DNA of 64,000 bases from CBDBCU01 sp965243185 (GCA_965243185.1 OZ251531.1:2294001-2358000), one strand, 5' to 3'. Numbered from the stretch's first letter, positions 49,504-58,412 are shown. A program made the numbers and translations. The notes: a model not told the origin generated them from the letters alone.

Positions 49504-49992
49504 ATGCTCGACGCCGCCGACCCTCAAACCCAGTATCCCGATGCCCTGAACGCCGCCCTGCGCTTCATCGCCTACCGCCCCCGCAGTGTTGCCGAAGTGC
49601 GCCGCCGCTTGGCCCGCCAGTGGCCGCCCCCGGTCATTGACCGGGTAATCCAATTCCTGCAAGAGCATAACTATCTGGATGATGCCGCCTTTGCCCAACT
49701 CTGGCGGCACGGCCGGGAGCAGCGCAAACCTCGCGGCCAGCGCGCCTTGCAGCAGGAACTCCGTCAGTTGGGGGTTGACCGGGAAGTTATCGCAGAAGCG
49801 TTAGCAGGCTTTGACGCCCCGGCCAATGCCTACAAAGCCGCCGCCAAACCGGCCGCCCGCCTGCTGGCCAAAGGCGTCGATGCCGAACAATTCCGCCGCA
49901 AAGTGAGCGGTCTGCTGCAACGCCGCGGCTTCGACTACTCCGTAATCACCGCCACCGTAAACCGGTTGTGGACGGAAAGCACCGCCGGCTAA
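49504..49992 (+). CDS. recX: Regulatory protein RecX
   Basis: The product is 162 residues. ALNAALRFIAYRPRSVAEVRRRL, VIDRVIQFLQEHNYLDDAAFAQLW, RGQRALQQELRQLGVDREVIAEAL and FRRKVSGLLQRRGFDYSVI form the three-helix repeats of RecX. It binds the RecA filament and limits its activity. Position after recA supports the call. Its 3' end overlaps the convergent gene at 49989 by 4 bp. Confidence 0.9.
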   Translation: MLDAADPQTQYPDALNAALRFIAYRPRSVAEVRRRLARQWPPPVIDRVIQFLQEHNYLDDAAFAQLWRHGREQRKPRGQRALQQELRQLGVDREVIAEALAGFDAPANAYKAAAKPAARLLAKGVDAEQFRRKVSGLLQRRGFDYSVITATVNRLWTESTAG

Positions 49993-50558
49993 TGCCGCAG
50001 CCGCTGCCATGCCAGGTAACAGCCGCCGGCCACAAAAAGGATCGTCCACATAAAATCGAAACCGACTCCGGAGCCGATGACAATGTGGATTAGCCGGCCG
50101 AGCAGAAAGCCGGCGATAACCGTCAAGGCGGCGATGTAGGAAAGCGTCACATTGCGCTTGCGGTTGACCGACCGGCTGATAATGTCCCCGACAGCATAGC
50201 CAAAGGGCACCGCCAGCATACTGGAAATCAGGCCCAATGCCCCCAGCCCAAGGGCTACCACATCCAGAACCGCCCAAAGCGCCCCCCCGCCGATTGCCAA
50301 CGCGATGGCGGCCGCCACCCCGCGGACATAATGCGTCCTCTGCACATCATAAGTCGGCATCGGCTGCGCCCGCCCGCACTCCCGGCAGCGGATACCCACC
50401 GGAGCCTGCACCAGGCAGTTAGTGCAGATATTCTTGCCGCAGCGACTGCACGACAACCCCGTCTCCATCTCCGGATGCCAGTAACAGGTCGCCGCCGCCT
50501 TGCCCGCAGCGGCCCCGGCCGATTCCGGCGGTTCCATTGCCATTACTTCCCTCTCCAA
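49989..50558 (-). CDS. B-box/zinc-ribbon membrane protein
   Basis: The product is 189 residues. The cytosolic N-terminal CYWHPEMETGLSCSRCGKNICTNCLVQAPVGIRCREC resembles the B-box-like zinc module seen on rhomboid and related membrane proteins. Four hydrophobic helices follow. No rhomboid GxSG or DUF2070-type motif is seen. An alternative internal start is at MAMEPP. It follows plsY2 (8-bp gap) on the same strand. Unknown function. Confidence 0.7.
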   Translation of the reverse strand: MEREVMAMEPPESAGAAAGKAAATCYWHPEMETGLSCSRCGKNICTNCLVQAPVGIRCRECGRAQPMPTYDVQRTHYVRGVAAAIALAIGGGALWAVLDVVALGLGALGLISSMLAVPFGYAVGDIISRSVNRKRNVTLSYIAALTVIAGFLLGRLIHIVIGSGVGFDFMWTILFVAGGCYLAWQRLRH

Positions 50559-50566
50559 TCTTTCCT

Positions 50567-51316
50567 TTAAGACCCGCCCGGCGCCCGTGCCAGCCAGTCC
50601 TCCCGGTCATCCACATCCCGGTCCCGGAACAGCCGGTTGAACAACGCCCGCCGCCGCGGCAAACCCTCCGGAAACGCCAGCGAGTTAGACACCAGCCGTT
50701 TCACCACCACCACCGCCAGAATCGCCAGACAATACCAACTAGCCACCGCCGGCCCGGCCGCCGCAGCCGGCAATGCCCCGCCCGTCAGATACGCCAACAG
50801 CTCCGGCCAGCCCGCCGCCAGCAACGGCACCGGCAGCAACGCCAGTAAAGGCAGCAGGCAGAGCGCAATCAGCACCCAAACCCCGGAACTGCGCGTTGTC
50901 CGCCAGCCTACCAGATACAAAGCCAACGCCACCGCAAACAGCAGCGGTATCAGCGACAGCAGCATCCCGCACACCACCAAAATCCCCCGCCCGCCTTGCA
51001 ACCGCAGAAACACCGACCAGTTGTTGCCCGCCAACGCCAGCAGCGGCGCCGCCAATAGCAGCGGCCACGGCGTCCCCGCCGGCAGCAGGTAAAAAGCCAA
51101 CAGTGACGGCGACACCCCCTTAAAGCCGAAATCCAGCGCCAAGGCGGGAATCAGCCACTTCCGCCCCATCTGCCGCAGCAAATTCGACCCGCCCACATTC
51201 CCGCTGCCATACTCCCGCAGGTCAATCCCCCGACCCAGCCGCGCCAACAGATACGTCGTCGGCATCGCCCCGATCAAATAGGAATAGAGGTAAAGCCCCG
51301 CCAGTTCCCAAGCCAT
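50567..51316 (-). CDS. PlsY-like glycerol-3-phosphate acyltransferase, second copy
   Basis: The product is 249 residues from the ATG at 51316 (MAWELAG); a longer frame overlaps the PHP gene. Motif 1 is LIGAMPTTYL and motif 2 is LREYGSGNVGGSNLLRQ. Motif 3 is altered: LAGNNWSVFLRLQGGRGILVV has Asn in place of the His of GH..PVF and lacks the Pro. It may be inactive or use another acceptor. Codons and layout are normal. It lies 13 bp after the PHP gene. Confidence 0.78.
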   Translation of the reverse strand: MAWELAGLYLYSYLIGAMPTTYLLARLGRGIDLREYGSGNVGGSNLLRQMGRKWLIPALALDFGFKGVSPSLLAFYLLPAGTPWPLLLAAPLLALAGNNWSVFLRLQGGRGILVVCGMLLSLIPLLFAVALALYLVGWRTTRSSGVWVLIALCLLPLLALLPVPLLAAGWPELLAYLTGGALPAAAAGPAVASWYCLAILAVVVVKRLVSNSLAFPEGLPRRRALFNRLFRDRDVDDREDWLARAPGGS

Positions 51317-51329
51317 CGCCGCGCCGCCG

Positions 51330-52196
51330 CTAACCGGCCCGCGCCGCCGCCAGTTTGCCGGCCAATTCCGCCAACCGCTCCACCGACTCCATCGGCGGCC
51401 CATCCGTCCCGGGCAGACGCTCCCCGCTGTTGCCCAAAGCGTGATAATCACTGCCGCCGCAAGGCACCAAATCCAGACGCCGGGCAATTTCCCGCAAATG
51501 CGCTACCTGCTCCCGGTTATATTCGGCGTAATGCACCTCCATACCAGCCAAACCCGCCGCCTTCAACTCCATTAGCCGCGGCTCCAGCTTCTCCGGCCCG
51601 GCCAGGGTATAGGGATGGGCCAGTACCGCCGGCGCCCCAACTTTAGCCAGCATTGCCACCGCCTGCTCCGGCGTCATCTTGCGCCGCTCCACATACGCCA
51701 GCCCCCGGTTGCCCAAGTACTCCGCAAAAGCCTCCTTCGGCTCCTTGAAATAACCCTGTTCCACCAAAGCCAGGGCAATATGCGGGCGGCCTACCGCCCC
51801 CTCCCCGGCAATTTCCTGCACCCGCTCCCACTCCACCGGCAGCCCCAATTCCGCCAACCGCTCCACCATCGCCCGGCCGCGCTCCAATCGCCCCAACCGA
51901 AAGCCGCCCAGGATGTCCTGAAACTCTCTATCCTCATATTGCAGATAGTAGCCCAGGATATGCGCTTCCTCGGACGGCGTATCGGTATCCGCGCTCAGCT
52001 CAATGGCTGGAATCAGCTCCAAGTCGGGATGGGCCGCCACCGCCCGATACGCCTCGGCCAGCCCCTCGGTGGTGTCATGGTCGGATATGGCCGCCACCTT
52101 TACCCCTCGCGCCGCCACCAAATCCACCAACTCCGTCGGCGTCAGCCGCCCGTCCGACGCCCGCGTATGCAAATGCAAGTCCACCGTTGCCGCCAT
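51330..52196 (-). CDS. PHP-domain phosphoesterase
   Basis: The product is 288 residues. DLHLHTRASDG (residues 6-16), ISDHDTTEG, IPAIELSAD, LAHPYTLAG and CGGSDYHAL supply the four PHP metal-binding motifs. It belongs to the stand-alone PHP group related to the 5'-3' exonuclease RNase AM/TrpH. It acts on phosphate esters or RNA ends. It overlaps neither neighbour; the gap to ymdB upstream is 2 bp, so it is co-transcribed. Confidence 0.88.
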   Translation of the reverse strand: MAATVDLHLHTRASDGRLTPTELVDLVAARGVKVAAISDHDTTEGLAEAYRAVAAHPDLELIPAIELSADTDTPSEEAHILGYYLQYEDREFQDILGGFRLGRLERGRAMVERLAELGLPVEWERVQEIAGEGAVGRPHIALALVEQGYFKEPKEAFAEYLGNRGLAYVERRKMTPEQAVAMLAKVGAPAVLAHPYTLAGPEKLEPRLMELKAAGLAGMEVHYAEYNREQVAHLREIARRLDLVPCGGSDYHALGNSGERLPGTDGPPMESVERLAELAGKLAAARAG

Positions 52197-52198
52197 AG

Positions 52199-52972
52199 CT
52201 ATTCTACTCTCCGGTCAATACGCTGAATTGAAAGGGCTTGCCCGGTATCCAGGTTCACTTCCACCATTACCGCATTAAGCAGCGCCGGCCCCCCGGCCAC
52301 CGCCGCCCGCTGCGGCATCCCGGTCAGAAAGCGGTCAATAACCGCATTGGCATCGCTCCCGATAACCGAATTGACCGGCCCGGCCATCCCCACATCCGTT
52401 AAATACGCCGTGCCTTTAGGCAAAATCCGGGCGTCCACCGTTCCCACATGAGTATGGGTGCCGATAACCGCGCTGACCCGCCCGTCCAGATACCAGCCCA
52501 AAGCCTGCTTCTCCGAAGTAGCCTCGGCGTGAAAATCCACAATAACTACCGCCGGCGCCTCCCCTTGCTCCTGAACCTCGGCCAACGCCCGGTTCGCCGC
52601 CCGAAAGGGGCAATCCAAAGTCGGCATAAACAGCCGCCCCATCAGGTTGAGTACCATCACCCCATCCTGAATCAAGTAGCCCCGACCCGGCGCAACCGGG
52701 TAGTTGGCCGGCCGCAGCAATGGCAGCCCCTCATCCAGTTGCGGGATGATTTCCTTCTGATCCCAGATATGATTGCCCGAAGTCAGGATGTCCACCCCGC
52801 CGTGCAGCAGCTCCTCGGCGGTATCCGGGGTAATCCCGTACCCGCCGGCGGCATTCTCTCCGTTGGCGATGACCAAATCCAGCCCCAACTCCTGGCGCAG
52901 CCCCGGCAGCAGCCGGCTCACCGCCCGCCGTCCCGGCTGTCCCACCACATCCCCAATCATCAAAATACGCAA
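52199..52972 (-). CDS. ymdB: YmdB-family metallophosphoesterase
   Basis: The product is 257 residues. ILMIGDVVGQPGRRAV, ANGENAAGG, LTSGNHIWDQKEI, IVDFHAEATSEKQALG and IGTHTHVGTVDARILP are the family-defining metal and catalytic motifs. In Bacillus it hydrolyses 2',3'-cyclic AMP and is encoded next to rny, as here. It affects biofilm and RNase Y-dependent expression in that organism. Downstream PHP gene is 2 bp away. Confidence 0.92.
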   Translation of the reverse strand: MRILMIGDVVGQPGRRAVSRLLPGLRQELGLDLVIANGENAAGGYGITPDTAEELLHGGVDILTSGNHIWDQKEIIPQLDEGLPLLRPANYPVAPGRGYLIQDGVMVLNLMGRLFMPTLDCPFRAANRALAEVQEQGEAPAVVIVDFHAEATSEKQALGWYLDGRVSAVIGTHTHVGTVDARILPKGTAYLTDVGMAGPVNSVIGSDANAVIDRFLTGMPQRAAVAGGPALLNAVMVEVNLDTGQALSIQRIDRRVE

Positions 52973-53095
52973 AGCCGGTTTCCTTTCCGGTTAAGGCGAC
53001 CGCAACGCGGCCGCTAAACCGCCCGGGGTTGTGCCGTTAATGCCGAACCATCTTTCACCTAGCTTGGCACGACTTATCGGCTGCCGGATAAAGAA

Positions 53096-53134
53096 ATAGG
53101 CCCAAGCTCCGGCCTCGCCGGCTCCCGGGCCTAT
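53096..53134 (-). terminator. Rho-independent-type terminator after rny
   Basis: On the minus strand, ATAGGCCC (right 53127-53134) and GGGCCTAT (left 53096-53103) close a stem with an inner GCCGG/CCGGC pair. The transcript continues TTTCTTTATCC. It lies 34 nt after the rny stop and before ymdB, so some ymdB transcript may have its own start. Confidence 0.6.
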
Positions 53135-53167
53135 CCCGGTTAAAACTCCAAAATCCGCTGCTCCCCG

Positions 53168-54706
53168 CTACCGGGCAATTTCCACATTGCGGGTTTCCCG
53201 GATGACCGTTACCTTGATTTGACCGGGGAACACCAAATCCTCCTCCACCTTGCGGGCAATATCCCGGGCCATCTCCGCCGACGCCACATCATCCACCGAC
53301 TCCGGTTTCACCATCACCCGCACCTCCCGGCCGGCTTGAATGGCAAAGGCCCGTTCCACCCCGCCGAAACTGGTGGCTGTTTCCTCCAGTTCCCGCAGCC
53401 GCTTTACATACTGATCCAGCGACTCCTTCCGCGCCCCCGGCCGGGATGCGCTGATGGCGTCCGCGCTGGCGACGATGAACGACTCGATGGTCGAGTGTTC
53501 GTCATCGTGGTGTTCGAGGATGGACAAGTAGGAATTATGGTTAATCCCGTACTTCTTTGCCAGCTCTGCTCCGATTTCGGCGTGCGGCCCCTGCACCTCG
53601 TGCGTCAGAGCCTTGCCCACATCGTGCAGCAGGCCGCCGATTTTGGCTACCTGCACATTGGCCCCCACTTCGGCCGCCAGCATACCGGACAGCAGGCACA
53701 CCTCAATGGAGTGTTTCAGCACATTCTCCCCATAGCTATAGCGGTACTTCAGCTGCCCCATCAGCCGAATCAATTCGGCGTCAATGCCGCTGATGCCCAC
53801 ATCAAAGGTCGCCTGTTCGCCGGCCTTCCAGATGGTCTGCTCAATGTCCGACTGCGCCCGCCGCACCATATCCTCAATGCGGGCCGGCTGAATCCGCCCA
53901 TCGCTGACCAGCCGTTCCAGGGTCAACCGGGCGATTTCCCGGCGCACCGGGTCAAAGCAGGACAAAGTTACGATTTCCGGGGTGTCGTCAATCATCACTT
54001 CCACCCCGGTCAGGGCTTCCAAAGTTCGAATATTCCGCCCTTCGCGGCCGATGAGACGCCCTTTCATCTCATCGTTAGGCAGGGATACTATCGCGGTCGT
54101 GGTTTCGGAAACCACATCCGTAGCCAGACGGTTAATGGCCACAGTGATAATGCGGCGGGCATTCTCCTCGGCGGTGAGCTTATACTCCCGCTCCAGGTCA
54201 TAGGTGCGGCGGGAAAGTTCGTGGCGCGCCTTTTCCTCCCCCTCCTTAATCACCAAATCCCGGGCTTCCTGGACCGACAAGCCGGCCGCCCCCTCCAAAG
54301 CCTTCAGCTGCTCCTTTTTCAGCTCCTCGGCCTCGGCCCGGGCCTGCTCCACCGCGGACTCTTTATCGGTCAGACTGGCCTGCTGCTGTTCCAACGCCGC
54401 GCTTTTCCGCTCCAGTTGCTCCTCCCGCTGCAAATAGCGCTGTTCCAGCCGGGTCAGTTCCTGCCGCTGCTCCTTAATCTCATTTTCGCCGGTAGTCCGC
54501 AGTTTCAGAACCTCCTCCTGCGTCTCCAGCAGAATGCGGCGCTTCTCCGCCTCCGCCTCCGACACCACGGAGTTAGCTTCATCCTTTGCGTTCGCTACCC
54601 GCTTACCGTCAACCCGGGAACGATACAGCAGCCAACCGGCCACTACCGCCCCCGCAATCCCTGCCACCGCCAGGACGGAAAGGACAATCATCAGGACAAC
54701 ATCCAT
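53168..54706 (-). CDS. rny: Ribonuclease Y
   Basis: The product is 512 residues from the ATG at 54706; a longer frame begins upstream without support. An N-terminal membrane helix (VVLMIVLSVLAVAGIAGAVVAGWLL) is followed by a coiled coil (about 30-195) and a KH domain (MKGRLIGREGRNIRTLEALTGVEVMID). The HD domain contains GGLLHDVGKALTHEVQGPHAEIGA. It is the major membrane-bound endoribonuclease that starts mRNA decay. TTGACA-17-TAGGAT (54775-54803) is its likely promoter. Confidence 0.96.
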   Translation of the reverse strand: MDVVLMIVLSVLAVAGIAGAVVAGWLLYRSRVDGKRVANAKDEANSVVSEAEAEKRRILLETQEEVLKLRTTGENEIKEQRQELTRLEQRYLQREEQLERKSAALEQQQASLTDKESAVEQARAEAEELKKEQLKALEGAAGLSVQEARDLVIKEGEEKARHELSRRTYDLEREYKLTAEENARRIITVAINRLATDVVSETTTAIVSLPNDEMKGRLIGREGRNIRTLEALTGVEVMIDDTPEIVTLSCFDPVRREIARLTLERLVSDGRIQPARIEDMVRRAQSDIEQTIWKAGEQATFDVGISGIDAELIRLMGQLKYRYSYGENVLKHSIEVCLLSGMLAAEVGANVQVAKIGGLLHDVGKALTHEVQGPHAEIGAELAKKYGINHNSYLSILEHHDDEHSTIESFIVASADAISASRPGARKESLDQYVKRLRELEETATSFGGVERAFAIQAGREVRVMVKPESVDDVASAEMARDIARKVEEDLVFPGQIKVTVIRETRNVEIAR

Positions 54707-54746
54707 CAGGTACTCCTTTTCCGTTCCATCTGGGGTTGGTTGCATC

Positions 54747-54761
54747 CGGGATAAAATCCCG
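54747..54761 (-). promoter_or_regulatory. Short perfect hairpin in the rny leader
   Basis: CGGGAT-aaa-ATCCCG lies between the probable promoter and the rny start codon, about 41 nt before the ATG. A role in rny autoregulation is speculative. Confidence 0.3.
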
Positions 54762-54774
54762 CATACAAATTACT

Positions 54775-54803
54775 ATCCTACCCAACAACGGCTAAAGTGT
54801 CAA
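54775..54803 (-). promoter_or_regulatory. Sigma70-type promoter of rny
   Basis: Minus strand TTGACA (54798-54803), 17-bp spacer and TAGGAT (54775-54780). The rest of the 280-bp gap up to 54986 holds no gene that I can see. Confidence 0.6.
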
Positions 54804-54986
54804 GGCAAAGGAAACCCGCCGTCAAGCCCTTTTGGACGGTTTCCCGGCCCGTACCGGCTTTTCCCGCCCGACCACTAGCGGCTCAACTCATCGCCGGGCT
54901 TGCTCCCGGCTACCGCCCGGGTCACTTCCGTCCGGTTGCTTTAACTGGTTCCGTTCTGTTATGGGGTACAAAGTTCTCATCACGAT

Positions 54987-55697
54987 TTAGATGCCCGCCC
55001 ACAAAACCAACCCCAAAGTTACCCCGCCGGCGATAAACAGCGCGGCCGCCCACAGCAAATCCATATTCAGCCAGCCCCGCCGCAGGAAGGCCAAGCCTAC
55101 TTTCTTATAGACCACCCCGGCAATGGCCGCCATTATCAGCAGCATTGACGCCGTATGCACCGCCAAGCCAATGCCCCAAGCGGCCGCCGTGTCGGTAACA
55201 TCCAGATAGCCGGCGTGATGAGCCAAATCCACTGCCGCCGCGCCGCCGGCCGGCTCCAGATTCAGAATAATCGGCGCCAGCATCAGCCCGGCCCCGTGGG
55301 AAGTCGCCATCAGGAAAGACCAGGCAATCAAATCCCGGCCGTTGACTTTCATCCCGACCCAGCGGGGATGGCGATAGTAGAGGATTAGTTTGTAGGCCCC
55401 GAACAGCAGCAAGGAGGCCCCGGCGGCCAGTTGCACCCAGCCCAAGGGGACAAAAGAACCCAGGGCCGCCAGCAAAACCGCTACCGCCGCCAGGGATGCG
55501 GCGTGTCCAATGGCGATGAACAGCAGCGCGCTGCCGATGGCCCGCCCGTTCTGCTGCTGCAAGCCCAGGGCCACGGCGAACAGCCAGCCCATCCCCGGAT
55601 TTATTCCGTGAAAAGCGCCCAAGGCCGCCAGACCCAGTAAAGGGCCCAGCGACGCCAGGGCGGCAGGTTCGGCGTGAACCGACAGGGCAAGCAGCAT
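54987..55697 (-). CDS. Polytopic membrane protein, transporter-like (NiCoT/TauE-like)
   Basis: The product is 236 residues with about six hydrophobic helices. HGINPGMGWLFAVALGLQQQNGRAIGSALLFIAIGHAASLAAVAVL has the family look of small nickel/cobalt or sulfite-exporter-like transporters, with His in membrane helices (FHGINP, IGHAAS, TSHGAG). It starts 15 bp after the SBP56 gene on the same strand and so forms an operon with it. Possible sulfur-compound or metal export; not certain. Confidence 0.65.
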   Translation of the reverse strand: MLLALSVHAEPAALASLGPLLGLAALGAFHGINPGMGWLFAVALGLQQQNGRAIGSALLFIAIGHAASLAAVAVLLAALGSFVPLGWVQLAAGASLLLFGAYKLILYYRHPRWVGMKVNGRDLIAWSFLMATSHGAGLMLAPIILNLEPAGGAAAVDLAHHAGYLDVTDTAAAWGIGLAVHTASMLLIMAAIAGVVYKKVGLAFLRRGWLNMDLLWAAALFIAGGVTLGLVLWAGI

Positions 55698-55712
55698 CCG
55701 GCCGGCCGTCGG

Positions 55713-57092
55713 CTAGGGGTAGCAGAAAGAGTCGGAGGAGGCGTCGCCGCCCTCCAACCGCACCTGATGGGCCCGGCCTTCGCCAAAGTCCACGAAAAAG
55801 TCCTCGTCCAGGCTCATCCCGCCGTTGGGGTCGACATTTATCTTGGTCATCCACCCGGTAATGCCCGGATAGAAAATGTCATCCCAGGAACTGTACAGGG
55901 AGTTGGTGGGATAGACCCGCCGGCCGTCCCGGCTGATTTCCACCATCTGCGGCGCCCCCAGCAGCGGCCCGGACTTGGGATGCGCCGCCTTGCGGACAAT
56001 GCCGCCCAACTGCACTACCCCGGTCAGTTTCGCGTTAAAGGGGTCGGAAACATCATACTGCCGCAGTTCCCCGGTACCCCAGCAGGATACATACAGGAAC
56101 CGGTCATCCAGGGACAAGTCCAAATCAGTAACCAACGGCGGCACCGCGCCCAAGGGCTTCAGGGCTTCCGGCAGCAGGGACGCATCGGCCGGTTCCGCCG
56201 GCACTTCGATGACCTTGGTCACCGCCCACTTGCCATCCTGCTGATACCAAGTCCAGACCGACGACGACAGGTCGGTGGAGTTGACTACTACGCCGACAAA
56301 CCCGTAATGCTTGGTCGGGTTATGGGCCGGGCGCAGTTCCAGCACCATCTGGTTCTCCTTGCCCAAATCCACCTCCTGCAAGTGGCGGCGGCGGCGCAAG
56401 TCCCAGAAGTGAATCTTGTGGCCGTAGTTGCCGTTGACGATATGCTCCAGCACCGGGCCGTTCTCGAACATATCCGGCGAACCCCATTCGCTGGTCACCG
56501 CCACGTCCAGCCCCATGTGCCACCAGAAATCGTAGGCCATGGTCTGCGGGCCGCGCTCCAGTTCCCAGCGGCCCAGCGGCTCAAAGGTGTTGTGGTCAAT
56601 CCGCAGAATGCCGCCGGGCAGTCCCCCGTCGGCCGCGCCAATACCGTTCAGATAGATGGCGTCCGGGCCGCAGTGGACGGTGTGCAAGCGGCTGTAACCG
56701 GTGCGTTCCGCGAAAACATCGGACTCGATGGTCTTAACCAGCTGCGGCTGGTACGGATCCGGCTTGGTATCCAGGACATACAGCCGGGAAGTTCGCAGGG
56801 TCGGCACAATCAGGTAACGCCGCTCCAAATGGGGATGGGGGGCGTAAGGACACAGGGAGGCGCTGCACGCGTTCCAGCCGAAGTGGTGCAGTTCGTCCCC
56901 CACATTGGGCATCGGCAGGCTGTTGACGATGCTGCCGTAGTTCGCCGAGGCCGGGTCCAAATCCACTACCGACATCGCGTCCGGCTGCCCGTTGGTGTTC
57001 AGTACCGCCACATAGCCCAGGCGTTCCGGGGGCGCGGCGCTGGCCAGCCGCGGCGACGGGTAAAAAGTAGGGTCGGGGGTAAGCAAAGCCAT
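55713..57092 (-). CDS. Selenium-binding protein SBP56 / methanethiol oxidase family
   Basis: The product is 459 residues, the family's usual length. DELHHFGWNACSASLC, LHTVHCGPDAIYLNG, MAYDFWWHMGLDVAVTSEWGSP, VTDLDLSLDDRFLYVSCWGTGELRQYDVSDP and the C-terminal SFCYP are typical of SBP56. Bacterial members are copper-dependent methanethiol oxidases producing formaldehyde, H2S and H2O2. No signal peptide is seen at the N-terminus; bacterial methanethiol oxidases are usually periplasmic, so location is unclear. A transporter-like gene follows. Confidence 0.92.
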   Translation of the reverse strand: MALLTPDPTFYPSPRLASAAPPERLGYVAVLNTNGQPDAMSVVDLDPASANYGSIVNSLPMPNVGDELHHFGWNACSASLCPYAPHPHLERRYLIVPTLRTSRLYVLDTKPDPYQPQLVKTIESDVFAERTGYSRLHTVHCGPDAIYLNGIGAADGGLPGGILRIDHNTFEPLGRWELERGPQTMAYDFWWHMGLDVAVTSEWGSPDMFENGPVLEHIVNGNYGHKIHFWDLRRRRHLQEVDLGKENQMVLELRPAHNPTKHYGFVGVVVNSTDLSSSVWTWYQQDGKWAVTKVIEVPAEPADASLLPEALKPLGAVPPLVTDLDLSLDDRFLYVSCWGTGELRQYDVSDPFNAKLTGVVQLGGIVRKAAHPKSGPLLGAPQMVEISRDGRRVYPTNSLYSSWDDIFYPGITGWMTKINVDPNGGMSLDEDFFVDFGEGRAHQVRLEGGDASSDSFCYP

Positions 57093-57200
57093 CAGGTAAC
57101 TCCTCCAGTTAGATATAAGGTCTGGTTACTAGGGCTATAAGTATGGTTGATTATACTACGATTTTCAACGGCGGCAAGGGGGGCAAAGCCGGGCTATCGC

Positions 57201-57237
57201 GAAACCGTCCTTCCCCGAAAGGGGGAAGGACGGTTTC
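57201..57237. terminator. Strong palindrome between SBP56 and the secreted-protein gene
   Basis: gaaaccgtccttcccc (57201-57216) pairs with its exact complement (57222-57237) around 5 nt. It lies about 85 bp after the stop of the minus-strand secreted-protein gene. No T-run follows, so it may be a dispersed repeat (it shares the aaggacgg end of family A) as much as a terminator. Confidence 0.45.
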
Positions 57238-57321
57238 AATCGGCAGTAGCAAAGGGGGCGGGAGGCTCTGCAACAACCCGTCCCCTCTGCGGTTAGTGTG
57301 CGGGGGTTAGCCGGGCCGCGG

Positions 57322-58161
57322 TTAGCGGCGGCGGACGCGGACTTTCTTTTGGCAGGTGGCGGTGTATTGGCGGATTTGCCAGGCCCGGGACGAATAGGCA
57401 TCTTGCGGGGGCTCGTGATACTGATCGATGTAACCAAAGACCGGGCTGCCCGGCACGATGGATTCAAATTCGAGGACTTTGGGGTAGCCCCGGGCGGCGC
57501 AGTCCCGCTCGGCCGCTTCCCGGGTGTAGATTAGCCAGTCGGAAGCTTCGTTAGGCACCCGCCCTTCGGGCCAAGTCCAACCCGCGTTGAGGTTAAATGC
57601 TGCTCTGGCGCCATTGCGAGCCTGGTGTAGATGGGCCTGAACGCCGGAACTGCTGCCAATGCGGGTGCGGGCCTGGCGGTCGGGGCTGGCGGCGAGTTTC
57701 AGGCGTTTGATGACGGTTTTCTTGCCGCGGCGGGGTTCCTCGGGGAACTCAAAAATGAGTTCGCGGGAGACGCCGGTTACGCCGGATTCGCCATCGGTGA
57801 GGTAGCCCTCTTGGGCGGCCAGAAAGCCGCGGAAGTTGCCTTGCTCGCCGAAGTAGACGGTGTCGTCGCGCTCGTTGCGGTCCCGGCCGGCAAGCCAAGT
57901 TTCGGACTTGGTCCAGGTGTCGGACTGGTCGATGGCGCAGTAAATGGCCTTCCCCCGATTGGCGGCGAGGGATTCGAGGATCATCGAGACGCGGGCATCG
58001 TCGGCGTCCGCAACAGCCGGGGTCTCTTGCCAGTCGGAGCAGTCCCAAGGGATGGTGCGGGGGGCGGCTTGGGCATCAGGGGCGGGACTGGCGGTGACGA
58101 ACAGTCCGAAGGTCAGGGCGGACAGGATTAAGAGAGCAATGGGGAATCGGTAGCGGTTCAT
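57322..58161 (-). CDS. Secreted protein of unknown function (paralogue of the 5357-6247 gene)
   Basis: The product is 279 residues with a signal peptide (LLILSALTFGLFVTASPAPDAQA). Residues about 30-140 are nearly identical to the 5357 product (DCSDWQETPAVADADDARV, CAIDQSDTWTKSETW, GRDRNERDDTVYFGEQGN, GESGVTGVSRELIFEFP). The middle (about 145-235) is unrelated, and the end (DCAARGYPKV, ATCQKKVRVRRR) is similar again. GGAGG precedes the ATG. Like its relative, it sits beside a copy of the long non-coding element. Function unknown. Confidence 0.75.
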   Translation of the reverse strand: MNRYRFPIALLILSALTFGLFVTASPAPDAQAAPRTIPWDCSDWQETPAVADADDARVSMILESLAANRGKAIYCAIDQSDTWTKSETWLAGRDRNERDDTVYFGEQGNFRGFLAAQEGYLTDGESGVTGVSRELIFEFPEEPRRGKKTVIKRLKLAASPDRQARTRIGSSSGVQAHLHQARNGARAAFNLNAGWTWPEGRVPNEASDWLIYTREAAERDCAARGYPKVLEFESIVPGSPVFGYIDQYHEPPQDAYSSRAWQIRQYTATCQKKVRVRRR

Positions 58162-58222
58162 AGCAATACCTCCGGGCGGCGGGCGTTTTTAATGCCGGGG
58201 ATAAGCCGGTAATAAAAGGATA

Positions 58223-58264
58223 GAAAAGGCCGCCCAACCCCTTGACAGGTTGGGCGGCCTTTTC
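58223..58264. terminator. Perfect 17-bp-arm hairpin, bidirectional terminator-like
   Basis: GAAAAGGCCGCCCAACC (58223-58239) and its exact complement (58248-58264) flank an 8-nt loop, giving T-runs on both strands. It lies 62 bp upstream of the secreted-protein start and would stop transcripts arriving from the MATE/element side. Confidence 0.65.
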
Positions 58265-58363
58265 TGGCAATTTTGGGAAATTGGGAGGGGCGGGGTTGGC
58301 TGCCGGGGGGTTGGGGAGTTAAAAAATTTTTTTGGTCCCGGGGGAGGGAGGCGAAAAAATACG

Positions 58364-58412
58364 GCGGGGGAACTTTTACAAAAGTTCCCCCGCGCCCCCT
58401 CAAAACTTTTTG
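58364..58412 (+). repeat. Perfect palindromic repeat near element copy 2
   Basis: Arms 58364-58377 and 58380-58393 are exact complements and identical to those at 5137-5166; the ccccctcaaaacttttt tail follows. Here it precedes the long element, whereas in copy 1 it follows it. Confidence 0.8.

Noticed and set aside
50567..51487. Longer 306-codon version of the second PlsY
   Set aside because: It overlaps the end of the PHP gene and adds a Trp/Arg-rich segment not seen in the family.
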